From contig SEYY01000188.1 in NCBI GenBank assembly GCA_009176605.1, positions 7,501 through 45,000 on the forward strand: a DNA stretch of 37,500 nt. Reading direction: 5' to 3'. Below the pieces are notes generated by a model. That model made no database searches and had not been told where the DNA came from. It saw only the letters and a program-made list of their open reading frames with translations. Positions 16,934 to 37,500 of this stretch are shown here, piece after piece. Every line of letters starts with the position of its first letter. Position 1 is the stretch's first letter. Origin of the DNA: Armadillidium nasatum (taxonomy: Eukaryota; Arthropoda; Malacostraca; Isopoda; Armadillidiidae). The position numbers and the translations under genes are program-made.

Positions 16934-17716
16934 GTGTTTTTTTTTTTTTAAACGTCTCCTCTGGTGGGCAAAGGCCGAAGGCCTACTAAATTCCACTAGA
17001 GTTGGGGAATATTCCGGATCCGATCGCTAATGGCCAACGTGACCCGATACACGGCGTTTAAAAGTGTGCAAGTCAAAGGAAGTTGGGAAAACGGATAAAG
17101 GGAGTTCCAGACTTTACCAGTAGAGTACATGTAAGAGTGAGCATAGCGGTTAAGTCTGGGGTCGGAGAGTTGGACAGAGAAAGGATGAGACTGTGTAGAA
17201 AGTCGTGTCGCACGAGCCCTTCTCAATGGAGGAGGTATGCGACGTGAGAGTTCAGAAAAGCAATGTCCGTTGTAATAGCGATAGTATAGAGAAAGTGATG
17301 CAACAATTCGACGGGAAGAAAGAGACTGGAGAGAGTTAGTAAGAGCAGGAGAATTGATGAGATTAAAAGCCCTAGACTCCCCTTTTTGAGAATAGCTGTA
17401 TGTGTGGAACAACCCCAGATGTGAGAGGCGTACTCCATACAGGGGCAAACAACATCCCTATACAGAGCAAGCGACTGAGGTGGCGTAAAAAAACCACGAA
17501 GGCACCTCATAACACCCAACCTCTTAGAAGCTTGTTTAGAAAGAAATAATGTGATCCTTCCAAGAAAGATCACGAGAAAAAGAATCTCCGAGAATATTGA
17601 GGACAGATGAAGGTTTGAGTTGAGTGTTTTCGAAGAAGATATCGTAGTTGTGTGAAAGATTGTGTCGAGTAGAAAGATAGAGGAACTGAGTTTTTGAGGC
17701 ATTGAAAACGACCATG
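16934..17716 (-). mobile_element. LINE family A 3' fragment, copy 4
   Basis: Minus-strand C-terminal part of family A with a short poly(A) (T run at 16937-16949). It lies six bases from a (TA)n array. It encodes FNLINSPALTNSLQSLSSRR, SELSRRIPPPLRRARATRLS and YMYSTGKVWNSL, with frame changes near 17390. It ends abruptly at 17716, at the codons that follow FNASKTQF in copy 1, so it is a 5'-truncated insertion typical of LINEs. Similarity to copy 1 is high, so it is probably one of the younger copies. Confidence 0.88.
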
Positions 17717-18689
17717 TGAAGGTTATTAGGCTAAAGGAATATTTATGTACTTAAACAATGAGTATGAGCAAATAATGGAGGAAATGTAAACTGAGGTAAG
17801 TTAGGTTAGCTGTCTTTGATATGGAAGAGTATGCAAGGTATTTAAATAATTATCTACTCATAGTCCAGTATCGACCGAAAAGTTAGAAGAAAGTTAACTA
17901 TTGGGAGGTAGTCACCTATGTGATGGAAATAGAGATAGGTTAATTTAGGTTTGCTTGAAAATGAGGTGTAGACATTGAAGCAATATTTTCGTTAAGTCTT
18001 CATGGAGTTAACAAGCTATATATTGCTAAAATGAGTGTATTCTTGAAATAAGGTTTGTTCTTGAAGACTTGGACACTAAGTTGAGAGAAGTAGAAGAAAT
18101 AGAGTGAGTACCTATTAACACTGTTACATAAGAGTATGAAAAAATGTCAAAAGCGAGAAATGATTATGGTAGTCCTGAGAATTATGTACTAGTCGTGAAT
18201 ATATAGTTTAAAGTCCCATTCGTGACATCTGTAAAAATGGATGAATATTATAATGTTTGTGCTGCAGCTTACTTTATTAAATAAATATGAGGATCCGAAG
18301 ACATACTGTACTACGGTTAGGTTATGTTACGCCTGGAAAGGTTACATTTGTAAGGTAAACAATATTGATTTGCTTGGTTAGACTAGTTGAGGTCAAATTT
18401 GTTGGGTTATTAGGTTAATGTGGTTAGGAATGGTGAGATTAAAATATATTACCTTAAAAAATATAAAATGTACGTTTCTTGAAACATGAAATAGAGACCC
18501 ACGTTACTTTGAAAAATGATCGACCCAAGCAATAGTGCATTATTCCTGTCCACGATAGTACATCAATTACATTAAACAATTAAAAATAAAAATAAAAAAT
18601 AAAAATAAATTAGCAAATAGATACGCTACATTAAAAGAAAACTAGTTGAAACTTAGCTTAATTTCCTCGAAGTAAAAAATTGCTGAAAA
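17717..18689. other. Intron DNA, nothing recognised
   Basis: No gene recognised. Several scattered GGTTAGG-like motifs (near 17800, 18316 and 18400) are of the kind dispersed in arthropod genomes. A weak AAAATAA tract lies at 18580-18610. Confidence 0.5.
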
Positions 18690-18708
18690 CTAAGTATCAC
18701 CTTGGCTG

Positions 18709-18859
<151 letters not shown>

Positions 18860-18860
18860 C

Positions 18861-19063
18861 GTCTGAAGTTCGGGGCCTGAATTTATATTATGCAAGTTTA
18901 AATTACTGGAATCTTCTTCCTCTTTAAGTTTTTTATTAAGTAGAGTTGTTCTGGAGTCTCTGTAAGCATATTTTCTTTTCCCACTGCATTCATATGTCCA
19001 ATGACCCTTTTTTAAACACTTTTGACAACAAACATTTTCAGCTGATGGTTTTCTAATATTTTG
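18861..19063 (-). CDS. ZCCHC10-like exon (CCHC zinc knuckle), possibly a nested gene or retrocopy
   Basis: The minus strand has an open frame with [14 protein letters not shown] (C-x2-C-x4-H-x4-C), then [16 protein letters not shown] and NKKLKEEED. This is the conserved core of ZCCHC10, a small nuclear zinc knuckle protein of poorly known role. A possible acceptor (AAGTTAG) precedes it at 19064-19065. A possible donor (GAC|GTATAAAT) follows at 18860, right beside a (TA)n array. The frame is intact over about 67 codons. The N-terminal part and the serine-rich tail of the family were not found nearby. It lies inside the hexokinase intron 16269-24408 on the same strand. It may be an exon of a nested gene, a retrocopy fragment or an exon moved by transposition. 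Exact ends are uncertain. Confidence 0.7.
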
Positions 19064-19329
19064 CTAACTTGCTTCCCAATAATTATGTTTTCAGAACGTT
19101 GCTTTCCACTGATATTTATTGAAATGCACTGTTCCATTTATTTTCAAGCCATTTCATTCATACTTGCACACTTTCAAGTGCCGTGTATCGGAGCAGTCTG
19201 TGTTTAACAATTATGTTCCGGTATTGCCCCAACTTTGGTGGAAATTAGTAGGCCTCTGGTCTTTACCAAGGCTTTGCTTTTAAGTAACCACTAGATCCTA
19301 ATCCTACAGGCATTTTTTTTATAACGAAC

Positions 19330-19331
<2 letters not shown>
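19064..19331. other. Intron DNA with a LINE family A end remnant
   Basis: Near 19185-19280 the plus strand resembles the family A 3' end (GCCGTGTATCGGAGC, then GGTGGAAATTAGTAGGCCTCTGGTC), so a degraded 3' piece of about 100 bp is likely. The rest is unassigned. Confidence 0.5.

Positions 19332-19412
<81 letters not shown>
19332..19412. repeat. (TA)n array
   Basis: About 80 bp of TA, followed by TATTATATTTTA and a long T run. Confidence 0.97.
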
Positions 19413-19414
<2 letters not shown>

Positions 19415-19420
19415 ATATTT

Positions 19421-19422
<2 letters not shown>

Positions 19423-19496
<74 letters not shown>
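19423..19496. repeat. Homopolymer (T74)
   Basis: An uninterrupted T run of about 74 bases beside a (TA)n array, with no recognisable LINE body attached. Like the run at 11101 it may be a retrotransposon tail on the minus strand. Confidence 0.9.
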
Positions 19497-19502
<6 letters not shown>

Positions 19503-20454
19503 ATTGCTTACTTCTTGTAACAACTCCAGGACCAGCACAGAAAACCACAGCTCCGGGAAGCATCATCTTTTGGAGAGCTCTTTGAGAAAATGTTTAGTGT
19601 TAGGTGGTTTGGGCAAGTGTTCGTTAGTTCACAATATAGTATGTCAGTACATAGGTGTGTGCTTGACCATAGCTCTCACCTTTTCGTTCACAAGCAATTT
19701 TCTCATTACAGTTTTCATCCCTGTCGTGTCACATTCTTCATAAATTACCATAACCTTTTATTATATATTATGTTCTTTACATATATCTTTTTTTATATCA
19801 ATGTGTTCGTTATTTTTATTTTTTCTGTGTTTATTGATTTATTTTTCTTACTCTTTGCAGCAATCTTGAAAATGATCCTAGTTATGGATTGAAACAAAGA
19901 TAATGTTCAGATTAATGTCAAAGATGAACTTTACATCTGATTGTTTTGATTGGATTCTATATTTTAAGTCAATATAATTTTCTTATTATCATGCTATATT
20001 CATTCTTAGCCATCTTTATTATAATTAAAATAAAGCTCAAAAAGAGCAATTCCATATTTTTTTTTTTAAGTTATCACCATCACTCACGGGCTAAGCCCTA
20101 TTGAGGGAGTGTGGTTCTTAGCCAGGAAAATGAGTTATATGTTATTTCTGACCAAGGTGATAAGTTACACAGATTATTTGGGTTTTGGATAGGGAAACCC
20201 TGCTCCGGTACAGACCAATCAAGTTGATTTTTTCCACCGGTGGGCGTGGTTTCAAATACTTGATAGGCAACCTTCTCTGTAGGAGCAATTTAGAGAGAAT
20301 GTGATATTGTATGTGTTGAAATAGCGTGGAATGTTGTATGTGTTGGCTATGTTTTTAAGCGATATGTGAGTATTGAGATTAACGTAATAATACACCTTGC
20401 CGTAAACTGTAATTAATTAATTAACTACCGAAAATCTCCTACAAACTATATTTT
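19497..20454. other. Intron DNA, no gene established
   Basis: No gene established. A GC-richer block at 19515-19590 can be read on the minus strand as a short open frame with a possible donor (AAGTAAGC), but it matches no family I know. The stretch near 20070-20290 resembles repeat DNA of unknown type. Confidence 0.4.

Positions 20455-21897
<1,443 letters not shown>

Positions 21898-21946
<49 letters not shown>
21898..21946. repeat. (TA)n array
   Basis: About 48 bp of TA. The family C fragment is on one side and the exact 5' end of LINE family A copy 5 on the other. Confidence 0.97.
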
Positions 21947-24338
<2,392 letters not shown>

Positions 24339-24408
24339 AATTTTTTAAAAAGGACTTTAGAACAAATAAAATAAAGTAAAATTAAAACTTTGAGATAACT
24401 TAATATAC

Positions 24409-24564
24409 CCTTCAATTTCTGATATATATTTCGTGTAAAAAGCTCCTTTTTCAAATAACAATTCTGGAATTTCATTTTGAAAGAGTTGTCCTTTATTGAC
24501 GAGATGAACCAAAACTTGTCGAGCAATTTCTCCCATGTACATTCCACTTATCATTTTCTCAAAC
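24409..24564 (-). CDS. HK: Hexokinase exon (glucose-binding and helix region)
   Basis: A clean acceptor (CGTTTCTTTTCAG) precedes 156 nt: one split base, 51 codons and two split bases. Residues include FEKMISGMYMGEIARQVLVH, KGQLF, PELLFEKGAF and TKYISEIE. FEKxISGxYxGExxR is a hexokinase signature. By homology with glucokinase, its first Glu contacts the sugar hydroxyls. The split codons join exactly with the exons on either side (Q-L-F, then E-G-E). The donor is GG|GTATATT, weaker than the others. The frame is intact and length and phase are as expected, so the exon looks functional. Confidence 0.96.
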
Positions 24565-24848
24565 CTGAAAAGAAACGATGAGGAAATCAAACCTTAGCAA
24601 TTTTGGATACTTTTCATTGAACAGCTAAAAAGTATTATTAATATACCCTTTAGCTGTTCGATCAAAACTATTTAATAGTACACCTAAAGTTCCCTAGTTT
24701 TCACAATGATCACTAATTTCATCAGTAATATTTGCATAACTGCATTCATAATCAATTTACGAATACTTAAGGAACTTTTTCATAAAAAAAAGTCTACTTA
24801 CTATTCTGAAGTGAACCTTGAAATATTAATAATAATTACGTAAGGGAT

Positions 24849-25001
<153 letters not shown>

Positions 25002-25261
25002 AAAATTTCTATTTCTCGGGAATTTCAATTTCACAATAAAAAGAAACAATAAAGCTCTGAACATAATTTATTATGGTTTATAGACGTTTCGAGGAATTAA
25101 CTTTCCTCATCCTCAGGACACAAAATATAAACTCCAATCAGCCTATGCTCCCACAACTTTCCCCCTCCTTCACATGTTCATTACAAATTTACAAGCGTTT
25201 ACTCGTACATTACCTATTTTTTAAAAAAAAAATTAAAAACTGCTGAACATAAAGCTGTCTA
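25002..25261 (-). other. Unassigned stretch with a hammerhead-like motif (25083-25118)
   Basis: On the minus strand a CTGAGGA segment is followed by GAGGAA, a short loop, TTCCTC and GAAAC. The order resembles the conserved core of hammerhead ribozymes (CUGANGA, stem II, GAAA), apart from one extra U. A diverged counterpart lies at 37172-37208. Penelope-like retroelements carry hammerhead motifs, which makes this a possible terminal piece of such an element. No reverse transcriptase of that class is seen here. Confidence 0.35.
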
Positions 25262-27487
25262 GAAGAAGCTTAGAGGGGCGGCTTCTAAATATAGCCCCTC
25301 ATCACCCCTTTCCGGTGACCTCCGGTGATGGGGTTGGTGCCATCAAGACCTTGATGACGGCCTGTCTTGATACACGTTTTTTTTCATTAATTTCTGCAAA
25401 ATTCCTGGTCTCTTGTCTAGTTCCCACTTTGTCGAACAGCACCTCTCTTCTTCTAGGTCTCATTCCTTGTTCTTAATTGAAACTCAGGTGTTTGGATGCA
25501 CTGAAAGCAAACCAGCAAACCCTATTCTGTTTCCTTCTACTGTCTCTATCCTCAATTTTTAATCAAAGGCGGATGTTGCGCATATCTGAGCGAACGAAGT
25601 TGTCTGTTCTCGTCTCTAATTTTGAGTCTTCTGAATTCTATACTTTATGTAAACATTCTTGTAATTCTACAACTAAATTCCTTTGTTCTATCTACTTATC
25701 ACCTAAGTCTACAGACTATCAAAAATTCTTAGACTATCTCAACTCCAAAATAGATCACATTCTTTCTGGGGTTCCTCTTCCTCAGGCTCTTTTTCTTCCT
25801 CTTTCCTCCTCTTGTATCTTCTGATGGTACAATTGCCGTTTTGACTTCCTCTATAGCTGAACTATTCGCACAGACTTTTGCTTCTAATTCAACCTTAGAC
25901 GATTCCGGAGCTGTTCATAATCCTTCAACCTCCTCTAACTCACTTATGCCTAAAATTGTAATTTCTTCTAAAGAGGTCATTTCTGCTCTCTCTGAGCTTA
26001 ACACTAAGAAGGCGTACGGTCCTAATTGTATCCCTCTTGATGTTCTCAAAACTTGTACTTCAGAACCTGCACCCTGCCTTCGTAAACTATTTCGTCTATG
26101 TTTTTTTACTTCAACCTTCCCTTCTTGCTATAAACGTGCGCTCACTCAGCTTGGGCCAAAGAAGGGAGACCTTTATCAACCCTCCAACTATGGTCCCTTT
26201 TCCTTAACCTCCGTTCTTTCTTAAGTTTTCGAATCTATCTTTAACAGGAAGATTTGGAAAAACCTCAATTCTTCTAATCTTATCTCTCATCGGCAGTATG
26301 GCTTTCGTAAGAAACGCTCTACTGGTAATGTTCCTCACTACTCTCTGATTCTTGGTCCTCCGCTCTTCGGAGTTTTGGTGAATCTTTTGCTGTTGCCCTA
26401 GACATATCGAAAGCTTTCGATAGAGTCTGGCACAAAGCTTTGATTTCCAAACTTTCCTCTTTTGGAATTTATCATCTCTCTGATTTCCTTTCTGGTCGTT
26501 CTATAGTAGCTGTTGTAGACGGCCATCGTTCATCCTTTAAATCTATTAATAGTGGTGTTCATCTCAAGGATCTATCCTATCCCCAACATTTTTTCTGCTT
26601 TTATTAATGACCTCTCCTATGCCAATGACTCCCCAGTGCATTATTCTTTTCAAAACGCAAGGAAGATAGACTTGGAGCAATTTACCTTTGATCTATCTCG
26701 TATTTCAAACTGGGGTAGAGAAAACAGTTGTTTTAATGCTTCCAAATCTCAATCCCCCATATCTCTTCTAGACACAATCATCCACACATCTATGATTATC
26801 TTCTTCAAAAGCACAAACAACTCACACCTTCATCTCTCCTTAATATTCTCAGTGTTTCTTTTTCTCGTGATCTTTCTTGGAAAGATCACATTACAGCTCT
26901 CTCTCTAAACTAGCCTCTAAGAGGTTAGGTGTTTTGTGGGGCCTTCGTGATTTTTTTTACGCCACCCCAGTTGCTTTCTCTTTATAAAGATGTTGTTCGC
27001 TTCTATATTTAGTACACTTCACACATCTGGGGAGGTTTCACTCATACAGCTCTCCTTGAAAAGGTGGAGTACACTGCTTTTCGTCTTATCAACTCTCCTC
27101 CTCTCACTAATTCTTTCCAGTCTCTTTCAGCCCGTCGAATTGTTTCGTCAGTCTTTCTATACTATCGCTATTACAATGGACACTGCTCTTCTGAATTCTC
27201 CCGTCGCACATCTCCATTGAGAAGGGCTCGTGCGATTAGTGTTTCTATACAGTCTCACCCTTTCTCTGTCCAACTCTCCGACCCTAGACTTATCCACTAT
27301 GCTCAATCATACATGTACAACACTAGTAAAGTCTGGAACACGCAATTTCATCTATTTTCCCAACTTCCAATGACTTATTCACTTTCAAACACCGTGTACC
27401 GACACATGTCGGTCTTTAATTTGACCATATTTCCGATTTTCTCCCTGACTCTGATGGAAATTTTAATAGGCCTGTGGCCTTTTAACT
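25262..27487 (+). mobile_element. LINE family A, copy 6, internally deleted
   Basis: Plus-strand copy starting in the N-terminal coding region (GGGGCGGCTTCTAAA) and ending in the 3' end region without poly(A) or (TA)n. The endonuclease is cut short after LDYLNSKIDHILS and joins directly to the start of the reverse transcriptase. That domain reads AELFAQTFASNSTLDDSGA, KKAYGPNCIPLDVLK, VALDISKAFDRVWHK and GRSIVAVVDGHRSSFK. Motif C reads YANDSPVHYSF, with a catalytic Asp replaced by Asn. The C-terminal region (RLINSPPLTNSFQSLSARR) follows. Several frame changes are present. It lies in the hexokinase intron 24565-31614. Confidence 0.88.
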
Positions 27488-28168
27488 GACATATTCGAAA
27501 ATCTCCATCTATGCAGACTTTCTCATGTTTCTGTGAGGCTCACAAAGCATTAAAAATGCGTTCTTAAAGCCCAAAGTAACGAGGTAATGGAAAATATGTC
27601 GTCAAAGGATTAAAACCCCGTTGTTACAACTTTAATTCAGTTAGTCTAAAGGATATGTATTGCAAAAGCATCGCAAATGATAGCGCTGAAGAAATACCTT
27701 AAGACCTACAGAAAACATAATTCTGTAACAAATGTAAATAATTTTTCCAATAAAAAGGAAGACGCCAGTTAATCTAAATCTCCGTCCTTTTTGACTTTCA
27801 ATATTTTTCCCTTCTACGTAAGGAAAAAGTAGGATGTTGCAAACATTCCGAATAATAAAACATTCTGAAAACAAAAGTACTTAAAATGCCATAATGTTGG
27901 TACATTCAGAAAAATAGGTGTAGGTACTACAGACATCAGAACACAGTGTAAGCATGTAGCTCAAATATATTGTCACTAGCCTCATTTGAAATAATTTTGA
28001 AAGTTTTCATTAAACTTAAGCAAAACTATTTACAATGAAATAATTGGAATGGAACTGACGATAAAATCTCGGCAAAAATGTTAAAGACATCAGCGAAGAA
28101 CAATGGGTAAATAGACTGATGGTTCATCACGAAGACTATCTACAGCTTATTTTCGGCCTTACCCATCT
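27488..28168. other. Intron DNA, nothing recognised
   Basis: About 680 bp with no gene or repeat family recognised. It ends at the putative target duplication of the hAT-like element. Confidence 0.5.
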
Positions 28169-28325
28169 CTTCCTACCAGTGATGGGCGAATCCGGCAATC
28201 TTCGAATCCTGATAGTTTTTGGATTTCTCGAATCCGATTCAGGAACTTTCGAATCCAAATCCAAATAAAAATCTACTTGCTTGAATATTTCTAATCCAAA
28301 TAATTCTGAATTTCACGAATTCGAC

Positions 28326-29655
<1,330 letters not shown>

Positions 29656-29829
29656 CACTCTCTCATTACACTTTTCGAAATAAACTCATTTGATATTTCT
29701 TTATTTGAATTCAACATTAATTAAAGTAAAATATAAGTAAAAATTCAAAATAAAAATAAAAGTCAATAATTAAGAACAATAAACAACAAGTCTGGAGTAT
29801 GTAATATTCACATTTAATTCATGTGAAAG
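29656..29829. other. Spacer between LINE fragments
   Basis: AT-rich. Nothing recognised. Confidence 0.4.
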
Positions 29830-30900
29830 CATGGAACTCCTTGGGCTGCGAGGGAGATGCGATGACAGTGAAATTTGGGAAACAAATTATCTCGGGCATC
29901 TGCCATTGTAGAACCTATATGGAAAGACATAATCACATTGCAGAGATAAAGGTTCAAGAGAGTTTAAATGTAAGGGTCAATTTGCTAGTCTTTAAGTCTT
30001 AAACTCAAACCTATCCGAAAGAGCTGGAGCGCTCCCATCTCCACTTCCAATCTGAAATGTAAAAAACAGTACTTCATATAAGAGTGGATGAGACCCTTAT
30101 ACAAGTGGAGTAACTGTTCACAAGAAAAAAAATTTGCAACATGAATAGGTCCCACTAGTAATCTTTGTGATATGGGGTTTCCAAGACAATTTATTGCTTA
30201 TGTTCAGACCAAGAATGCATTTGTTTTTCACAGGTGCGACGGGAGAACAGTCGAAGCTGATAAGAAAGTTGTTAAGTGTTTTAGGGAGGAAGTGGAGAAA
30301 AAACTTTTTTTCCACTTTTAAAGAGTTGATGCGATCCCACTGGGAAATACCATCCAGATTGACAAGAATAGAATAAGAAAACTGAAGCTGAGAGACAACT
30401 CTAGATGAAAAAGGGGGAGCAGATTTGAAATGAGTAAAAGAATGCACAGTTGAGTCATCGCCATAAGAATGAGTAAAGTTAGAAGTGCTGCTGAGAAGGT
30501 AGTAATGAAAAGTAAGTAAAGTTGGAGTCAGATCAGACTCCAATTTTAACAGGGATGGGGAAATATGTTGCTTCATCAACAAGAGCTGATATGGAACGGT
30601 GTGAGGAAAAATTAGGCATGAGTAAGCATAGAGAAAGGAAACCCAAATGAGAGAAGATTAGAGAGTAACGATGCTTACATAATACTGTCAAAAACTATGT
30701 CAAGAGCCACCACACAAGATCTCAGTATTGCTAGAATGCAGAAGGCGATAAATAAGTGAGATAGGAGAGATTAGCCTTTTCAGAAGGAGTGCTAACTACA
30801 GTAAAGTCATGGCGAATAAGAAGCGGAAAGGCAGATTCACCGAAAATTATTAGAGATGTTTTAGGTAAGAGGCCAGAAATTTTTATCTGTAGGAAACCAA
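29830..30900 (-). mobile_element. LINE family B fragment, copy 2
   Basis: The minus strand encodes a family B reverse transcriptase remnant. It carries SYGDDSTVHSFTHF (motif C, with Gly where families A and C have Ala), then SQWDRINSLKVEK and NKCILGLNISNKLSWKPHIT (thumb with the LGLxxSxxLSW motif). The DNA around 30170-30360 (GGTTTCCAAGAC, CCCACTGGGAAAT) matches family B copy 1 at 2590-2780. Motif A and B regions upstream are degraded (CACCACACAAG near 30700). The ends are approximate and no tail was seen. Confidence 0.75.
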
Positions 30901-31067
30901 TTACGTTGTTTAAATTTTAAGGATGTCGTAAATTAAAAGTTTCAAATCTTAATCCGAATCCGAAACCGGAACCAGTACAGCTAATTTGTCAATTCTCAAA
31001 TCTGAATCCGAATCCATGAAAAAAATCTTCAAACTCGGATTCGCTTTCGCCCATCATTGCTTCTTAC

Positions 31068-31610
<543 letters not shown>

Positions 31611-31614
31611 TTAC

Positions 31615-31727
31615 AATTGTTTTCCTGGATTCAAAGATTCCCTATCGATATTTTCATCATATTCTGTACGAATATTACTTAAACAACCATTATCACCAAA
31701 AGCTCCCCACTCAGTATTTATTATCAC
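31615..31727 (-). CDS. HK: Hexokinase exon (catalytic cleft, glucose-binding)
   Basis: This is 113 nt between TATTACAG and GTAAGT: 37 codons in phase 0 plus two bases of a split Leu codon. It contains [23 protein letters not shown] and [16 protein letters not shown] is a hallmark of hexokinases. By homology to human glucokinase, its Glu binds glucose. [15 protein letters not shown] is completed across the junction with the next exon. The preceding exon, expected to carry the GTGxNACY region, is not in the window. Both splice sites touch (TA)n arrays, 5 bases away on each side. Skipping this exon would shift the frame. Confidence 0.96.
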
Positions 31728-31730
31728 CTG

Positions 31731-34488
<2,758 letters not shown>

Positions 34489-34559
34489 TGTTTTCATAGC
34501 CTGTTCGTTCTTCTGAAGCCCTAGTGACTAAGCTAATTGCACGTTCTATCCCTTGGGTG

Positions 34560-36430
34560 TGACAAGGAAAGGAGGAAGTTCGATGGGATTTATCATAGCT
34601 TGAAGTAGATCTTCATTTTAAAAATCTTGTAAGAGCGGTGAGGAAGTGACGGTTTCCTTGTTCCAGTCGATCATCTCTGTATAAGCATTAGCATTGAAAT
34701 TAATATTATTTGGCAAGTCAAAGTTTCTTATTGGTTCTCTTCTTGTTCTTGAATTTATTATAAGATCAACAGCTGTCCTTCTAATTTCTATCCTACGATC
34801 TGTGATCATTTAAATCAAAATGTTTTCTGGATGAGCAAAGTAAGCATTGTTCCTGAGAACATTTTCCCTGATTATGCGATGCTCCTCCTTCTGATTTCTG
34901 ATGAGAAAAATTAAGTAATAAAATTCATAGCATCATCTGTAGCTTTTGGATGTGATTTAATCCGGAACCAGCCTGGAGCATATACTTCTAATATGATCTT
35001 AATTAAATCTTAATTAAGATTTTTTTTCTGGGTTTGTTGTTGAAACATATAACCGGAGGATTCTATCAGCTCTTGTGAGTTATCTTGCATAATGCAAAGC
35101 TCCTGGAGTTTTTAAGGCCAACACCTTTAAAATGGTGCCACATTTTATTCCAACGCACATCTCATAAAGATATTTTTTATCATTACTGAGATCTTTAACT
35201 ATTTCTTCAGGAACCTCAATCTCACATTGCACAGGTGTAAATTCAACGATTTTTGCTTGCGTTAAATCGTGACTTATTTTATTTCCGATCAAACCTTCAA
35301 AGCTTTCCGGACTCGTTGTTTTGCTATTAATACTTTCGAATACATATCTAAAGGTTAATTCATTAGCATGCAGAAGGCATATGAGTCATTGAAGAGGCTT
35401 CTCAATGTGAATTTCAATTAATTTTATTATACCACCTATACGTCCTGTGTTTACAACTGTTCCGTCACAAATAATTGCTTTAAGTGAATTAAAACCATGT
35501 GTATCTGTAAGAAAGGTGATTAATTCATCTGCTATTATGCATCGAGCGCTTAAGTTGTCAGGTGTGATGCGATCCAAGTAGATATCACCAGGTTCTTTAA
35601 CAACAACAACAACAACAGTGTATTCTTCATGTTCTGTCCCTGTAAGTGTTTTGGTTTGATCTTTTCTTCCATCAAAACCGACGCACATAATGTTTTGGTG
35701 CTGCAACTTGTGTAAAGTCTCTTTTCTCAATCCGACTCTTTTTCTTTCCCTTTCTACTTTCTTTCTATCTAGCATATTGCCTTGATTGAGGATCCCCATA
35801 TCTTCCAAAGCAGCATTAACAATTGCAGCAGCGGCCCTACTACTTACGCGGTATCTCTCTGCTGCCACAGGCAATTTATCATATGTAAATCTGTTTTGAT
35901 TGTTTTCTCTTAATTCGCAATCTGGAAGAAAAGATGAATCACTTCTTGTCTCACTTTCAATATTTTCGTGAATGTTGTCAGAAGAATCAGAGTTACTGTA
36001 TGCAGAACTACTAGTAAAACCACTGCATGACATTTTTGCACGTTCAAGGTTTTCATATCTTTCATGAGTTCTTTTTCTTGATGCAGTAGGGACCCTATCA
36101 CCAAGCTGGTTAATTATTTGTTTTTGTCCAACAAACGATTCCCTCTCGATCACTGGAATTTGAATATCACATCTATAATCAGTTCTGCTGATTTTCTTAT
36201 CAAAGCAGGTACATGTACATATATCAAACATCTCATCAAATGTCATAAGCTTTTCCATAAAAAATGTTATTTCTTTGTTTGACTGGAACTTTATTGAGTT
36301 TGGTAGCTGACATTATCAAGCGTTCAACTTTCATAGTAATTGCCTCGAACATTCCAAATGTGTTCGACATCTTTTGCTACTATTCTGTAACATTCTTTTG
36401 CCGTTGAAATGAGGCATTGTGAGTTTTACT
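34560..36430 (-). pseudogene. Pseudogene of an arthropod-expanded uncharacterised family (CLLHANEL protein)
   Basis: One minus-strand frame can be followed from about 36258 to 34620. It starts MEKLMTFDEMFDICTC with a Cys-rich segment, then CVGFDGRKDQTKTL, an acidic EEYTVVV strand, KEPGDIYLD and AIICDGTVVNTGRIGG. After a stop it continues CLLHANELTFRYVFE, TSPESFEGLIGNK and VKDLSNDKKYLYEMCVG. After another stop come LTRADRILRLYVSTTN and VYAPGWFRIKSHP. Last comes MITDRRIEIRR with a C-terminal MIDWNKETV. I know this layout from multicopy predicted proteins in arthropods. The D-containing strands and HANE motif suggest an RNase H-like, transposase-type fold, but that is inference. Two stops (35386-35388 and about 35077-35079) replace conserved tryptophans. 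More stops follow near 34890 and 34810, and a frame break lies upstream of the Met near 36250. Confidence 0.72.

Positions 36431-37500
<1,070 letters not shown>

Noticed and set aside
19515..19590. Possible short minus-strand exon reading MMLPGAVVFCAGPGVVTR before AAGTAAGC
   Set aside because: It is GC-richer than its surroundings and has a donor-like end. The acceptor is weak, its phase does not join the ZCCHC10-like exon, and I recognise no family.

Overview
This is eukaryotic nuclear DNA, very AT-rich and crowded with repeats. It is most likely from an arthropod, probably a decapod crustacean. Three things point there: an endonuclease-reverse transcriptase element of a type I associate with crab and shrimp genomes, a high load of (TA)n microsatellites, and dispersed GGTTAGGTTAG-like motifs. 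No species can be named from the sequence alone.

The one host gene I can assemble with confidence is the 3' part of a hexokinase gene on the minus strand. Its last four coding exons lie at 31615-31727, 24409-24564, 15992-16268 and 11381-11470. All junctions are GT-AG, all codon phases match, and together they encode the last 211 residues plus a stop codon. The N-terminal half must lie beyond 37500. The three introns (about 7.1, 8.1 and 4.5 kb) are filled with transposons and microsatellites. A separate exon resembling ZCCHC10 (a CCHC zinc knuckle protein) lies on the same strand inside one intron, at 18861-19063.

Layout. 1-4100: an inverted-repeat element, a decayed BEL/Pao retrotransposon piece and a LINE (family B) fragment. 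4113-7432: a near full-length but frameshifted LINE (family A) on the minus strand. 7433-11380: microsatellites, a family A 3' fragment and a GATACC-repeat element, downstream of the hexokinase stop codon. 11471-15991 (intron): family A fragment, then an element with 64-bp terminal inverted repeats carrying another GATACC element. 16269-24408 (intron): a small inverted-repeat element, a family A 3' fragment, the ZCCHC10-like exon, a tRNA-like unit, a family C LINE fragment and a long family A copy. 24565-31614 (intron): another long family A copy, then a hAT-like element with an 8-bp target duplication, itself filled with LINE fragments. 31728-37500: low-complexity DNA, two GATACC elements in opposite orientation and a pseudogene of an arthropod-expanded uncharacterised family.

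About 27 (TA)n arrays cover roughly 3.4 kb (about 9%). Nearly every transposon end, and several splice sites, abut one. This association of (TA)n with one LINE family, with small elements sharing an AG(T/G)GATGG-type terminus, and with exon edges is the most unusual property of the window.
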